From a virus, in IMG/VR virus record IMGVR_UViG_3300048999_000175, positions 1-39,986 of that record: 39,986 nt of DNA; one strand, written 5' to 3'. Positions 17,344 through 24,583 of this stretch are shown here, piece by piece. The position numbers and the translations under genes were made by a program. Under the pieces are notes generated by a model. The model ran no database searches. It worked only from the letters and a program-made list of their open reading frames with translations, and had not been told where the DNA came from. Positions within the stretch are counted from its first letter, which is position 1, and every line of letters begins with the position of its first letter.

Positions 17344-19287
17344 ATGGCCGGGGTCGTCCACCGCATCCCGTACCGGCTCTCCGGCCGCCTGGCCGGAGGG
17401 GCGTCGGCCTCGTACGTCCTCCAGGACATCGACTACGACGTGGCCGTGGGCGGCATCCCGTTCCTGCTGGCCTCCGACGACAACCACCCCATGACCATCG
17501 GCCTGGCCCCGGTCCGCAAGGACCAGTTCGACAACAACAAGGAGCCCGGCGAGCAAAGTCTCGTGGGCTGGTGGCTGCGTTCGCAGTCCACCTGGATCGG
17601 CGGGGAAGGGCTCCTGTACCAGGACCCGGACCAGGTTGGCGCGGCCAACCTCCAGAACCGCCACGCCATCCAATACGGCCACTCCGTGGGCCTGAACCCG
17701 TGGACCAACGGGCAGCTGTCGCTGCTGCGCAGCACGACGCAGCGCATCGCCGACGCCTCGGCGAACAGCCACTTCCTGCTCGGCTGGAACGACGGCACCG
17801 ACCGCTACTGGTCGGCCGTCGGCTCCGTCCTGAAGAGCGACACCGGCTCCGCCGTCACCACGATCACCTGGGGCGGAGCCAACACCATCCGGAGCTTGAC
17901 CTCGGATGGCACCAACTACTACGCCGCGGACAACGTCGGCATCTACAAGGGCGTCGGAAACGGCGCCGGAGCCCTTGTGTACAACTCCGGCACGGTCAAC
18001 ACCCTGGTCCGCTGGGTCAAGGGGCGCCTGATGGGCGCCTTCGACAACAAGGTGTACGAGCTGGTCACGGCAGGCCCGGCCCTGGCGGCCGGGGACCTGC
18101 GCTTCACTCACCTGAACCCCGCCTGGGTCTGGACGGATTTCGCCGAAGGCACCAACGCGATCTATGCGAGCGGCGTAGCCGGCTCGCAGTCCAGCATCTA
18201 CAAGTTCGTGCTGGACACCAGCGGGGCCGTGCCGATCCTGGCCAAGGGCGGCATCCAGACTGCCCAGCTCCCGCTGGGCGAGACCGTGAACTGCCTCAAC
18301 GTGTACCTGGGCACGTTCGTCGGGATCGGGACCTCGCGGGGATTCCGCGTGGGACAGATCGACACCAACGGGGACATCCAGTACGGGCCCCTCCTGGTCA
18401 CCATCGCCGGGGGCGTGAAGAGCGTCGCGGCCTACGACCGCTTCTTCTTCGTCGGAGGTACCAACTCCATCGACGGATCCAGCGGCCTGTGGCGCGTGGA
18501 CCTGGGGCAGATCATCACCGACGCCGGGGCCACGGTGGCGGGCTTCGCCTACGCCACCGACCTCCAGGCCCACGCCACGGGCGTCGTCAGCGCCGTGACC
18601 AACTTCGGGTCGTCCAACCGCATGGCCTTCTCGGTGGTAGGCCAGGGGGCCTACCTGGAGAGCGCCACGGTCCTGGAACCGACCGGGTACTTCAACACGG
18701 GTCGGATCAGGTACTCGACCCTGGAACCGAAGATCTTCAAGTTCGTCACGGTGCGGACCCCGTCCGCCCTGATGGGCTCCGTCACCGCCTCGGTCATCGA
18801 CCCCGGCGGGGGCGTGACCTCGGTCCTGACCATCTCCCAGGGCGCCGGCCTGGCCATCACCGACGTGATCCTGGGGGCCCCCGCGGGGCCCGTGGAGTGG
18901 GTCCAGCTCAAGCTGGATCTGGCCCGGTCCGTCACGGACACGACGCAGGGCGCCGTGGTCAACGGCTGGCAGCTGAAGGCCATGCCCGGCGTCGTGCGCC
19001 AGCGCATCATCGAGCTGCCGTTGTCGTGCTTCGACAACGAGTCCGGCCGCAACGGCCAGAAGTTCGGGTACGAGGGCAGGGCCAGCGATGTGCTGGCCGC
19101 CTTCACCCAGCTCGCCCAGAAGGGCGACGCTGTGCTGTACAAGGATCTGGCCTCGGACACCTCGGTCCTCGCCGTGATCGATGACTACAAGTACGAGCAG
19201 AAGGCCGCGCCTTCGCAGGCCGACGCCGTTGCCGGCGGGTACCTCTATATCCAGCTCCGGACCATCGCGGATGTGATCACGACATGA
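17344..19287 (+). CDS. Tail protein, probable beta-propeller nozzle-like component
   Basis: 647 aa starting MAGVVHRIPYRLSGRLAGG. The middle (about 140-420) shows repeated propeller-blade-like units (RSLTSDGTNYYAADNVGIYK, LVRWVKGRLMGAFDNKVYEL, VAAYDRFFFVGGT) with alternating beta strands. The C-terminal 150 residues are a different domain (IIELPLSCFDNESGRNGQKF, then helical). Short-tailed phages have a propeller-bearing nozzle (T7 gp12), and the position after the connector-like gene fits. Assignment by fold pattern and context only. Its stop overlaps the next ATG. Confidence 0.65.
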   Translation: MAGVVHRIPYRLSGRLAGGASASYVLQDIDYDVAVGGIPFLLASDDNHPMTIGLAPVRKDQFDNNKEPGEQSLVGWWLRSQSTWIGGEGLLYQDPDQVGAANLQNRHAIQYGHSVGLNPWTNGQLSLLRSTTQRIADASANSHFLLGWNDGTDRYWSAVGSVLKSDTGSAVTTITWGGANTIRSLTSDGTNYYAADNVGIYKGVGNGAGALVYNSGTVNTLVRWVKGRLMGAFDNKVYELVTAGPALAAGDLRFTHLNPAWVWTDFAEGTNAIYASGVAGSQSSIYKFVLDTSGAVPILAKGGIQTAQLPLGETVNCLNVYLGTFVGIGTSRGFRVGQIDTNGDIQYGPLLVTIAGGVKSVAAYDRFFFVGGTNSIDGSSGLWRVDLGQIITDAGATVAGFAYATDLQAHATGVVSAVTNFGSSNRMAFSVVGQGAYLESATVLEPTGYFNTGRIRYSTLEPKIFKFVTVRTPSALMGSVTASVIDPGGGVTSVLTISQGAGLAITDVILGAPAGPVEWVQLKLDLARSVTDTTQGAVVNGWQLKAMPGVVRQRIIELPLSCFDNESGRNGQKFGYEGRASDVLAAFTQLAQKGDAVLYKDLASDTSVLAVIDDYKYEQKAAPSQADAVAGGYLYIQLRTIADVITT

Positions 19288-19640
19288 CCTACGTAGGAAT
19301 GCCCGCTGCGCTTCATCTCGATGCCTTCGGCCGCGAGATCGAGGCCGCCTTCGGGCACCTCCCGTACCTCGTCGGCTCGGCCGCCACAAGCAAGCAGTGG
19401 CGGGACGTGGATGTGCGGCTCATCCTGCCCGACCCGGAGTTCGACGCCCTATTTCCCGACCACACCTACCCGGCCCGGCACGACGGGCGATGGGGACTCC
19501 TCTGCGCGGCCATTTCCGAACTCGCCCGAATACGCACTGGGCTACCCGTGGACTTCCAGATCCAGTGCATGACGTTCGCCAACGACCGCTTCGCTGGAGA
19601 GCGTCACGCCCTCGGCATCCACGACAGGAACGGCCAATGA
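19284..19640 (+). CDS. Minimal nucleotidyltransferase-fold protein
   Basis: 118 aa. YLVGSAATSKQWRDVDVRLIL matches the GS...DxD signature of the DNA-polymerase-beta nucleotidyltransferase superfamily (metal-binding DVD), and VDFQIQ further on could supply the third acidic residue. The size is that of a bare catalytic domain. Family members transfer nucleotides to proteins, RNA or small molecules, and some are parts of toxin-antitoxin systems; the target here is unknown. It is coupled by ATGA overlaps between the tail gene and the lysis genes, an unexpected location. Confidence 0.65.
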   Translation: MTYVGMPAALHLDAFGREIEAAFGHLPYLVGSAATSKQWRDVDVRLILPDPEFDALFPDHTYPARHDGRWGLLCAAISELARIRTGLPVDFQIQCMTFANDRFAGERHALGIHDRNGQ

Positions 19641-19876
19641 CCTGGCCTCCGCAGCGCGACATCGTCGCCCCCGTCTCCGATGCCGAGCACGAGGCCGTGC
19701 GGACGGCCCAGAGGGCCCTCCGCCTCGTGGAGACAGGGGACTTGGACGAGTCCACGAAAGCGTCCCTGAGAGGCGTACAGCGCCTCTTCGGGGCTCCGGT
19801 CACAGGTGTCCTGGACCGGGCTACCGCAGCGCTCATCGAGCGCCTGCGCCACGTCTACAGGGAGCCGCAACCATGA
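19637..19876 (+). CDS. Stand-alone peptidoglycan-binding domain protein
   Basis: 79 aa; start overlaps the previous stop (ATGA). Residues 20-75 (AQRALRLVETGDLDESTKAS, then LRGVQRLFGAPVTGVLDRAT) fit a PG_binding_1 repeat, which attaches hydrolases to peptidoglycan. No catalytic domain is fused to it and no signal peptide is visible. Next to holin-like genes it is presumably the wall-binding part of the lysis system or a tail-tip component. Confidence 0.7.
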   Translation: MTWPPQRDIVAPVSDAEHEAVRTAQRALRLVETGDLDESTKASLRGVQRLFGAPVTGVLDRATAALIERLRHVYREPQP

Positions 19877-20055
19877 CCAAGACCCAGCTCATAGACCTCG
19901 CGCAGCGAGCCGGCTGGACGGCCGCTCAGGCGGCCCTGGCCCTGCTCGTCACGGAAGCCTCCGGCCTCCAGGCGTGGTGGGCCCTGCCGCTGGCCACGGG
20001 CCTGTCGGCCGCGAAGTCCTGGGTGGTGCACAAGCTCGCCCCGAAGGGCGAGTGA
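19873..20055 (+). CDS. Holin-like membrane protein (60 aa)
   Basis: ATGA overlap with the upstream gene. Short N-terminus, then a hydrophobic stretch from about residue 14 (AGWTAAQAALALLVTEASGL) and a second segment (WWALPLATGLSAAKSWVV), with a basic C-terminus. Size, one or two membrane passes, charge and location beside the peptidoglycan-binding gene fit a phage holin that permeabilises the membrane at lysis. Confidence 0.65.
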   Translation: MTKTQLIDLAQRAGWTAAQAALALLVTEASGLQAWWALPLATGLSAAKSWVVHKLAPKGE

Positions 20056-20609
20056 TGGACGAGAGCGGAGCCGTACTCCTGGAACTCGAACGCCTGCGAG
20101 GCGTGGTCAGCACGGGCTTCGCCGAGGTCAACGGCCGTCTGGACGGCATGGCGCAGCGCACCGCGGTCACGGAGACCGACATCGAGAAGCTGGACGCACG
20201 GCTGTCGGCCGTGGAGAAGCGCGTCTGGAAGGCCGCAGGGCTCGCAGGAGCCCTGGCTATCGGGTGCAGTGGCGGACTGGTGTTCGTCGCGCAGTCCATG
20301 GGGCACTAGGGTGGGGCTGCGCCTAGACAACGCAACAACCCCTGCATGGCAAAGAAAAAAGGCCCCCGCCTCACGGCGGGGGCTTCTCCATAGAACCTGG
20401 GGATCGATGTAGTCGGCAGCCTCTCGCCGGACGCCTCCGGCCCAGACGTCAAGACCGTTCTCGATCAGAGAATCGCCCTGGGTCCGGATCTTCTCCGCCA
20501 ACTCGTGGGCGTGGCGAGCGAGAAGCCGATCGGCCGTCGCCTCTCGCGTGTCCTCATGCTCGCCCTCGCCATAGAGGATGGCGAGCAGCGCTTCCCTCGC
20601 AATGCTCAC
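19926..20609 (-). CDS. Hypothetical protein whose frame runs through its own terminator
   Basis: GTG at 20609 overlaps the upstream gene's TGA. The first 75 residues look genuine (MSIAREALLAILYGEGEHED, LLARHAHELAEKIRTQGDSL, AADYIDPQV) and share HAHELAEKIRxQG with the protein at 25781-26032. After YIDPQV there is no stop; the frame continues through the terminator stem and across the rightward lysis gene to 19926, giving 227 codons. The last 150 residues are probably not natural protein. Either a stop was lost by mutation or sequencing error, or the message ends without a stop. Function unknown. Confidence 0.45.
   Translation of the reverse strand: MSIAREALLAILYGEGEHEDTREATADRLLARHAHELAEKIRTQGDSLIENGLDVWAGGVRREAADYIDPQVLWRSPRREAGAFFLCHAGVVALSRRSPTLVPHGLRDEHQSATAPDSQGSCEPCGLPDALLHGRQPCVQLLDVGLRDRGALRHAVQTAVDLGEARADHASQAFEFQEYGSALVHHSPFGASLCTTQDFAADRPVASGRAHHAWRPEASVTSRARAA
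20055..20309 (+). CDS. Coiled-coil plus C-terminal membrane protein of the lysis cassette (XhlA-like)
   Basis: 84 aa; ATG overlaps the previous TGA. Residues 6-60 have heptad character (LLELERLRGVVSTGFAEVNG, DIEKLDARLSAVEKRVW) and residues 61-80 are a single hydrophobic segment (AAGLAGALAIGCSGGLVFVA). This layout resembles XhlA-type lysis accessory proteins. Last rightward gene before the terminator at 20362-20383. Part of it is overlapped by an opposite-strand ORF that lacks an early stop. Confidence 0.65.
   Translation: MDESGAVLLELERLRGVVSTGFAEVNGRLDGMAQRTAVTETDIEKLDARLSAVEKRVWKAAGLAGALAIGCSGGLVFVAQSMGH
20350..20383. terminator. Bidirectional intrinsic terminator between late and early arms
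   Basis: A 9-bp perfect stem GCCCCCGCC / GGCGGGGGC (20362-20370 / 20375-20383) with loop TCAC. On the minus strand it is followed by CTTTTTTCTTT, a strong U-tract; on the plus strand only by TTCTCC. It lies between the last rightward and last leftward genes. Confidence 0.9.
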
Positions 20610-20902
20610 GGGTACTCCGGCAGGTCGATGGCGTCGTCGGCCAGGGCCGGCCAGCCGACCTTGGCAGCCTGCTCCTCCATGGAGGCGATGTCGAGCAGGG
20701 GCTCGAACTTCGCCTGGGCCGCCGCCAGGGCGGCGCCGGGGACCCGCACGGGCAGGGTCTGCCCTGCCTCCAGCTGGATGATGCGCTCCAGCTTGGCCCT
20801 GATGGTGTCGCTGTCGTCATCGGGCGACAGGATGACGGCGGTCTCGGAGAGGGCGTCCGTCCACTCGAAGCGGACGGGGGTCTTGTTCTTCAGGGTCAGC
20901 AT
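20606..20902 (-). CDS. Hypothetical 98-aa protein
   Basis: ATG at 20902 overlaps the upstream TGA. The sequence is MLTLKNKTPVRFEWTDALSE followed by an acidic turn (ILSPDDDSDTIRAKLERI) and helical C-terminal half ending DAIDLPEYP. No domain recognised. Coupled on both sides within the early operon, so it is expressed with the replication genes. Confidence 0.75.
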   Translation of the reverse strand: MLTLKNKTPVRFEWTDALSETAVILSPDDDSDTIRAKLERIIQLEAGQTLPVRVPGAALAAAQAKFEPLLDIASMEEQAAKVGWPALADDAIDLPEYP

Positions 20903-21105
20903 CAGTGGTCCTTCTTGTGCTTGCGGACGAGTTCGAGGTAGTGGAGATACGCCTCCGGTTGCGTCAGTGCGATCTTCGTGACGACGGCCTGACACGGCTT
21001 GCAGCGACCGCCCGGGGACACATCGTCCTTGACCTCGTCGCACCGGATGCACATGTACCGCTGCTTCGGCAGCGGGGGGACGCGCCTGCGCGTCAGGAAC
21101 TTCAC
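20902..21105 (-). CDS. Small zinc-ribbon-like protein (67 aa)
   Basis: GTG at 21105 with GGAGGGG upstream. Two CxxC pairs, in YMCIRCDEV and GGRCKPCQ, form a likely four-Cys zinc knuckle near residues 19-38; the rest is basic and helical (YLHYLELVRKHKKDH). Small zinc ribbons of this kind are frequent in phage early regions and may bind nucleic acid or a host protein. Function unknown. Confidence 0.75.
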   Translation of the reverse strand: MKFLTRRRVPPLPKQRYMCIRCDEVKDDVSPGGRCKPCQAVVTKIALTQPEAYLHYLELVRKHKKDH

Positions 21106-21701
21106 TGCCCCTCCATGGGTCGAACGTGGGACAGCGCCAGCACGGCGCTGTCATGGGTGATGATCAGGGCGCCGTCTACGGCGCGGACCGAGGCATCGCC
21201 CGGGAGGGCGATCTCGTACTGGGCTCCGCCCACGGTGGCGTACGCCACGGCGTACGGGGGACGGCGGGGAGCCGAGACCGGCGTGGCCTTGCAGCAGCCG
21301 CACGAAGGCAGACACGGGCATTCGCCCGGCCAGTCCTCCGGGTGGTAACACTCCGGCTCCGCCGGAGCGAACTCGTGACGCCACGCGAGGCTCATCCCGG
21401 CGGGGCACTCCACGCAGGCGCCCGCGACATCGTCCGTGTGCGCGTAGCGCTTATGTCCGCACTCGCACGGATCATCCGGAGATGAGCTTGCGGAGTCCGG
21501 CGACTCCAGGATCGGATGCTTCGGGCATCCCCCGGCAAGGCGACACGTCTCCACGATGAGCGTGGCAGGCACCAGCGCCAGGCACCCGCACTCGGTCGTG
21601 TCGCCAGCGACACACCGCATGGAGTGCCGCGGATGGTCGCAGCCCGCACATGCCTTCCATTTGTGGATCCGTTCATCCGCCGATGAGTCTTCGGAGGGCA
21701 T
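21102..21701 (-). CDS. Cys/His-rich protein with several metal-binding-like motifs (199 aa)
   Basis: Start ATG at 21701, ending with a GTGA overlap into the next gene. It contains at least four Cys clusters: WKACAGCDHPRHSMRC, ECGC, DPCECGHKRYAHTDDVAGAC and ECPCLPSCGCC, suggesting two or more zinc sites. The C-terminal 60 residues are a beta-rich domain without Cys (YAVAYATVGGAQYEIALPGD). No known family assigned. It overlaps the TOPRIM gene's end by about 29 bases. Confidence 0.7.
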   Translation of the reverse strand: MPSEDSSADERIHKWKACAGCDHPRHSMRCVAGDTTECGCLALVPATLIVETCRLAGGCPKHPILESPDSASSSPDDPCECGHKRYAHTDDVAGACVECPAGMSLAWRHEFAPAEPECYHPEDWPGECPCLPSCGCCKATPVSAPRRPPYAVAYATVGGAQYEIALPGDASVRAVDGALIITHDSAVLALSHVRPMEGQ

Positions 21702-22314
21702 CCGCCCCGCCTTCCAGGTAGAGGGAGTTCACGTCATGCCCCTTGGGCATGCGTACGGGGATGGCCCGTACGTCGTTGATCAGCTTCTTGTTCAGGCCCT
21801 TGCCGGCCTCGTCCGGGTCTCCGAGGACGAAGACCTTGGCGAAGTCATCGAGACAGCGCCCGAAGTGCTTCTTCCAGGACGTGGCCCCCGGCACGGCCAC
21901 GGCGGCGATGCCGCACATGGACAGCGTCACGGCATCGAGCTCACCTTCGGTGACGCAGATGGCGTCCCCGGGCTTGCCCAGGTCCAGGACGTTGTAGAGG
22001 TTCGTCTCGAAGCCCTCCAGGCCCACGTACTTGCCGTGGGCCGCCTCCTTGCAGTCGTGCTGCTGGAGGCAGCGGAAGCGGGCGTTGACGACGCCCGACG
22101 GGGTCAGGTACGGGATGAGGAGGCGGGAACGGTAGCGCTCATAGCCGACCGGGGGCGTCCGTACGACGCCCAGGCGGTACGTATTTGCGACCGCCCCGTT
22201 GAACCCCCGGCTCGTCAGGTAGGTCTGGGCGGCGGTATCGGCCGCCAGGTCTCGCTGGGACTGGGACACCAGCAGCTCCAGCGAGCTTCGCTGCTCTGGC
22301 GTAGGCAGCCTCAC
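21673..22314 (-). CDS. Primase, RNA-polymerase/TOPRIM part of a split DnaG-type primase
   Basis: 213 aa from GTG at 22314, chosen because GGAGG stands nine bases in front; the frame is open to 22368. A DnaG-type core is visible (SRLLIPYLTPSGVVNARFRC near 63-82), then TOPRIM with Glu123 in CVTEGELDAVT and Asp166/Asp168 in VLGDPDEAGKG, the metal ligands for primer synthesis. The zinc-binding domain is encoded upstream in another frame (22139-22528), overlapping by about 175 bases. The two products probably act together, or a +1 frameshift joins them. Confidence 0.85.
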   Translation of the reverse strand: MRLPTPEQRSSLELLVSQSQRDLAADTAAQTYLTSRGFNGAVANTYRLGVVRTPPVGYERYRSRLLIPYLTPSGVVNARFRCLQQHDCKEAAHGKYVGLEGFETNLYNVLDLGKPGDAICVTEGELDAVTLSMCGIAAVAVPGATSWKKHFGRCLDDFAKVFVLGDPDEAGKGLNKKLINDVRAIPVRMPKGHDVNSLYLEGGADALRRLIGG

Positions 22315-22528
22315 GATCACATCCCTCCATGGCGCAGATGAGGTCGATCGCCGTGCCCCGTGCCTCACAGGAATTGCAGAAGAAGACGCCCTTCTCGATG
22401 TTGACCCGCATCGAAGGGCGTCTTTCGTTGTGGACCGGACAGATCAAGTCCTGCTCGCCCCAGCGGTCGCCCTTGAGGGCGACGCCGTACGCCTCCAGGA
22501 CGGGAGCGAGGGGGATGACTACTCGCAC
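22139..22528 (-). CDS. Primase zinc-binding (CHC2-type) part of a split primase
   Basis: 129 aa from GTG at 22528, which overlaps the upstream nuclease stop. Residues 30-54 give the CHC2 zinc finger: C30 and H33 in CPVHNERRPSM, C51 and C54 in FFCNSCEARGTAIDLICAM. After about residue 75 the protein becomes Arg/Pro/Gly-rich (PGGRYRRPDLPDEPG), as expected where the DNA mainly encodes the TOPRIM ORF in the +1 frame. Recognises template for priming together with the TOPRIM protein. Confidence 0.8.
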   Translation of the reverse strand: MRVVIPLAPVLEAYGVALKGDRWGEQDLICPVHNERRPSMRVNIEKGVFFCNSCEARGTAIDLICAMEGCDREAAYARAAKLAGAAGVPVPARPGGRYRRPDLPDEPGVQRGGRKYVPPGRRTDAPGRL

Positions 22529-22911
22529 GCCGCTATCGCGGCCACGGCCAGAACGAGGTCCATCCGGACCCATTGGTCCCTCCCCTGGTAGGCGTTGTGC
22601 CCTCCCAGGATCGTCTGGTAAGCGGGCATGTACGCGTCCCACTCGGCCACCGACTTGTAGGGCCGCTTGACGACCAGCATGCACAGGCCAACGCCTGCGT
22701 TCTCCATCTCGGTCAGCGTCTCACGCTTCCAGGGCCCGATCAGCTGCTTCTTCGCAGCCTTGATCTCGACGCATATCCCCGGCATCCCGGCGACATCGCC
22801 CTTGTCCTTGTTGCCCGACAGGGCCCGGCGCTCCGCCGCCGGCCACCAGTTCTGGAGGTAGCGGACAACGGCAGTCTCCGCTTGCGTGCCGGTGGCACGG
22901 GACTTGCTCAT
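22519..22911 (-). CDS. PD-(D/E)XK nuclease, Holliday-junction-resolvase-like
   Basis: 130 aa from ATG at 22911 (MSKSRATGTQAETAVVRYLQ). E12, D39 (NKDKGDVAG) and E49-x-K51 (CVEIKAAKK) form a PD-(D/E)XK active site in the order of Hjc/VRR-type nucleases. The family cleaves branched DNA or makes nicks during recombination or packaging. Gene order (next to primase, helicase and Cas4-like nuclease) supports a replication or recombination role. Overlaps its upstream neighbour by one base (TGATG). Confidence 0.8.
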   Translation of the reverse strand: MSKSRATGTQAETAVVRYLQNWWPAAERRALSGNKDKGDVAGMPGICVEIKAAKKQLIGPWKRETLTEMENAGVGLCMLVVKRPYKSVAEWDAYMPAYQTILGGHNAYQGRDQWVRMDLVLAVAAIAACE

Positions 22912-23111
22912 CAGCAGCACCGCTTGACGTGTCGCTCGGCGACGACGAACGCCCACGCCTGAGTGGCGTGCAGGCCGCCCGAGGCGGCCATGGCTCCGGG
23001 GCAGGCGTGGAGCCATGCCCAGTCCAGATCTCCGCGCTTGTACACCACGGCCTGGACGCACTTGGACGGCAGGTCGTGTCCGAGCAGGGGTAGCCGATGC
23101 AGATCACTCAT
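22911..23111 (-). CDS. Hypothetical 66-aa protein
   Basis: ATG at 23111 overlaps the previous gene's end by 8 bases. The sequence (MSDLHRLPLLGHDLPSKCVQ ... VVAERHVKRCC) has four Cys and ends in a CC pair; no domain recognised. Tight coupling on both sides supports a real gene of the early operon. Confidence 0.65.
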   Translation of the reverse strand: MSDLHRLPLLGHDLPSKCVQAVVYKRGDLDWAWLHACPGAMAASGGLHATQAWAFVVAERHVKRCC

Positions 23112-23415
23112 CGGATACCACGTCCCCGAGGTACCGGGCCAGGACGCGGTACTCCCGCGTACGGGACCCGTCCTCGGCCCGCACGTCTACGACGCGGGCC
23201 ATGGCCTCGTACGAGCCCGCAGGCTCGTACGCCTTCAGATTGGCCGCGTGGCCAATGGAGTAGGCCGCGTTGGCGGCCTGCCGGTAGTTGGCCTTGCGGG
23301 CCACCACGGCCCAGCTCCGGGGTCTCTCGCGCAGTTGCGCTGCGACAGCCTCATGCTTCAGGCGGTCGGACTTGTCCCGCCCCTTGGGCGGATCCTCGAA
23401 CTCGATGTCAGGCAC
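23104..23415 (-). CDS. Hypothetical 103-aa protein
   Basis: GTG at 23415, overlapping the methyltransferase end by 8 bases. The N-terminus is charged (MPDIEFEDPPKGRDKSDRLK), the middle has AVVARKANYRQAANAAYSIG and the C-terminus VLARYLGDVVSDE. The pattern suggests a small DNA-binding-sized globular protein and resembles conserved actinophage hypotheticals as far as I recall. No function assigned. Confidence 0.7.
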   Translation of the reverse strand: MPDIEFEDPPKGRDKSDRLKHEAVAAQLRERPRSWAVVARKANYRQAANAAYSIGHAANLKAYEPAGSYEAMARVVDVRAEDGSRTREYRVLARYLGDVVSDE

Positions 23416-24067
23416 TGGCCTCTTCTTTCATGTGCTCCAGGAACCGCTCGCCGATCCACTGGGTGTAGGCGGGCGGAAGCATCTCCACCAGCTCCTCATG
23501 GCGGTCCGTCCAGTCGATGCCCATGGCCTTCTGCATCTCCGCCGGCGTGCCCTTGCCTCCGCCCTTGCCGTAGGCGGCGATGTACGGACCCTCCCGGACC
23601 ACGCCGTGGCGCATACCGCGGACGTAGCCGCGGTGCTTGACGTGCTTCGGCTTCGCCGTGGACCAGTTGCCCAGTTCAAATCGGCGGTGCCGCAGGACGC
23701 CGAGACCGAACATCTCCCCGCACAGGACCACGTCCGGACGGGAGTCCGGGTTCTCGATCACGTAGGGCCTGCCGCTGCGCTCCAGGAGCGCCCTGGTTTG
23801 CGGGTACAGGTCTGGATGAAGCTGCTGGCGGTGCCTGTTCGTGCCCTTGGTGATGGCCGCCGAGTGCTGGCACGGCGGCGAGGCATGGCGAAGGGTGGCG
23901 CCGAAGGTGGTCCAGTGGATGTCGAACACGTCCATCTGGACGAACTCGAACGGGTAGTTCGGCTGGGGGTCGATGTCCACTCCGATGACCTCGAAGCCGG
24001 CTCGGGCGTAGCCCGTCGCCGCTCCGCCGGCGTTGCAGAACAGGTCCAGAACCCGCGGCCTACTCAC
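23408..24067 (-). CDS. C5-cytosine DNA methyltransferase
   Basis: 219 aa; start GTG at 24067. Motif I (SAM binding) is LDLFCNAGGAATGYARAGFE, motif IV is ASPPCQ with catalytic Cys66, and VIENPDSRPD corresponds to motif VI (ENV-type). The target-recognition region is short, so this is a compact m5C methylase. It may protect phage DNA from host restriction or modify host DNA; no partner restriction enzyme is adjacent. Located in the middle of the early operon. Confidence 0.9.
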   Translation of the reverse strand: MSRPRVLDLFCNAGGAATGYARAGFEVIGVDIDPQPNYPFEFVQMDVFDIHWTTFGATLRHASPPCQHSAAITKGTNRHRQQLHPDLYPQTRALLERSGRPYVIENPDSRPDVVLCGEMFGLGVLRHRRFELGNWSTAKPKHVKHRGYVRGMRHGVVREGPYIAAYGKGGGKGTPAEMQKAMGIDWTDRHEELVEMLPPAYTQWIGERFLEHMKEEASA

Positions 24068-24422
24068 CGGGCCCCCATTTCTGTACGGGTATACCGGCTT
24101 GCTCTGCGAGCCAGATCGCGTGCTGCGTGCCGCTGCCCGACGGCAGCGGGAAGGCCAGGACCAGGTCAGCGCCTGCGGCGACCATGTTGCGATTGCGCAT
24201 GGGCCCTGCGCCCTTGCCGTACGCCTCCCAGGCGGCGGGGAACTTGATCTCCTCCACCTCCGGGTGGGCCTGGGCCCACAGGCGGGCGTAGAAGTCCGCC
24301 CCGGTGGAACAGTCCCCGTGTACGAGCACGAAGGGCCCGTGCTCTTCGAGCACTTCCCGCAGGGCGTCGTAGACGACTTGCGGCTTGTCCCACGATCGAC
24401 TGCCTGTCACGATCACTCGCAT
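24060..24422 (-). CDS. SLOG-superfamily (YspA/DUF2493-like) nucleotide-binding protein
   Basis: 120 aa from ATG at 24422. MRVIVTGSRSWDKPQVVYDA is the characteristic Rossmann-type start with GSR, followed by VLVHGDCSTGADFYARLWAQ (phosphate-binding GDxxxGAD) and GPMRNRNMVAAGADLVLAF. SLOG proteins bind nucleotides or ADP-ribose-type ligands; phage members are usually uncharacterised. Overlaps the methyltransferase start. Confidence 0.8.
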   Translation of the reverse strand: MRVIVTGSRSWDKPQVVYDALREVLEEHGPFVLVHGDCSTGADFYARLWAQAHPEVEEIKFPAAWEAYGKGAGPMRNRNMVAAGADLVLAFPLPSGSGTQHAIWLAEQAGIPVQKWGPGE

Positions 24423-24583
24423 TTCGGCACCTTCGATGTCAGGTGCCAGCCGTTGCAGGCTGGGCACTGGTAGGCGGCCCGCTCGTTCTTGTCCCGGCGC
24501 GTGCGCTTCTTGCGGATGCCGCTGAGCGCGATCCGCGCTCCGAGCTGATCCCGATAGCGGATCTTCCCGGAGGGGCATGTCAC
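24413..24583 (-). CDS. Small zinc-finger-like basic protein (56 aa)
   Basis: GTG at 24583 overlaps the upstream TGA. MTCPSGKIRYRDQLGARIAL is followed by a strongly basic segment (GIRKKRTRRDKNERAAYQ), then YQCPACNGWHLTSK, a CxxC-x3-H zinc-finger-like motif. Likely binds nucleic acid. It lies between small unknown genes and the SLOG gene. Confidence 0.7.
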   Translation of the reverse strand: MTCPSGKIRYRDQLGARIALSGIRKKRTRRDKNERAAYQCPACNGWHLTSKVPKCE

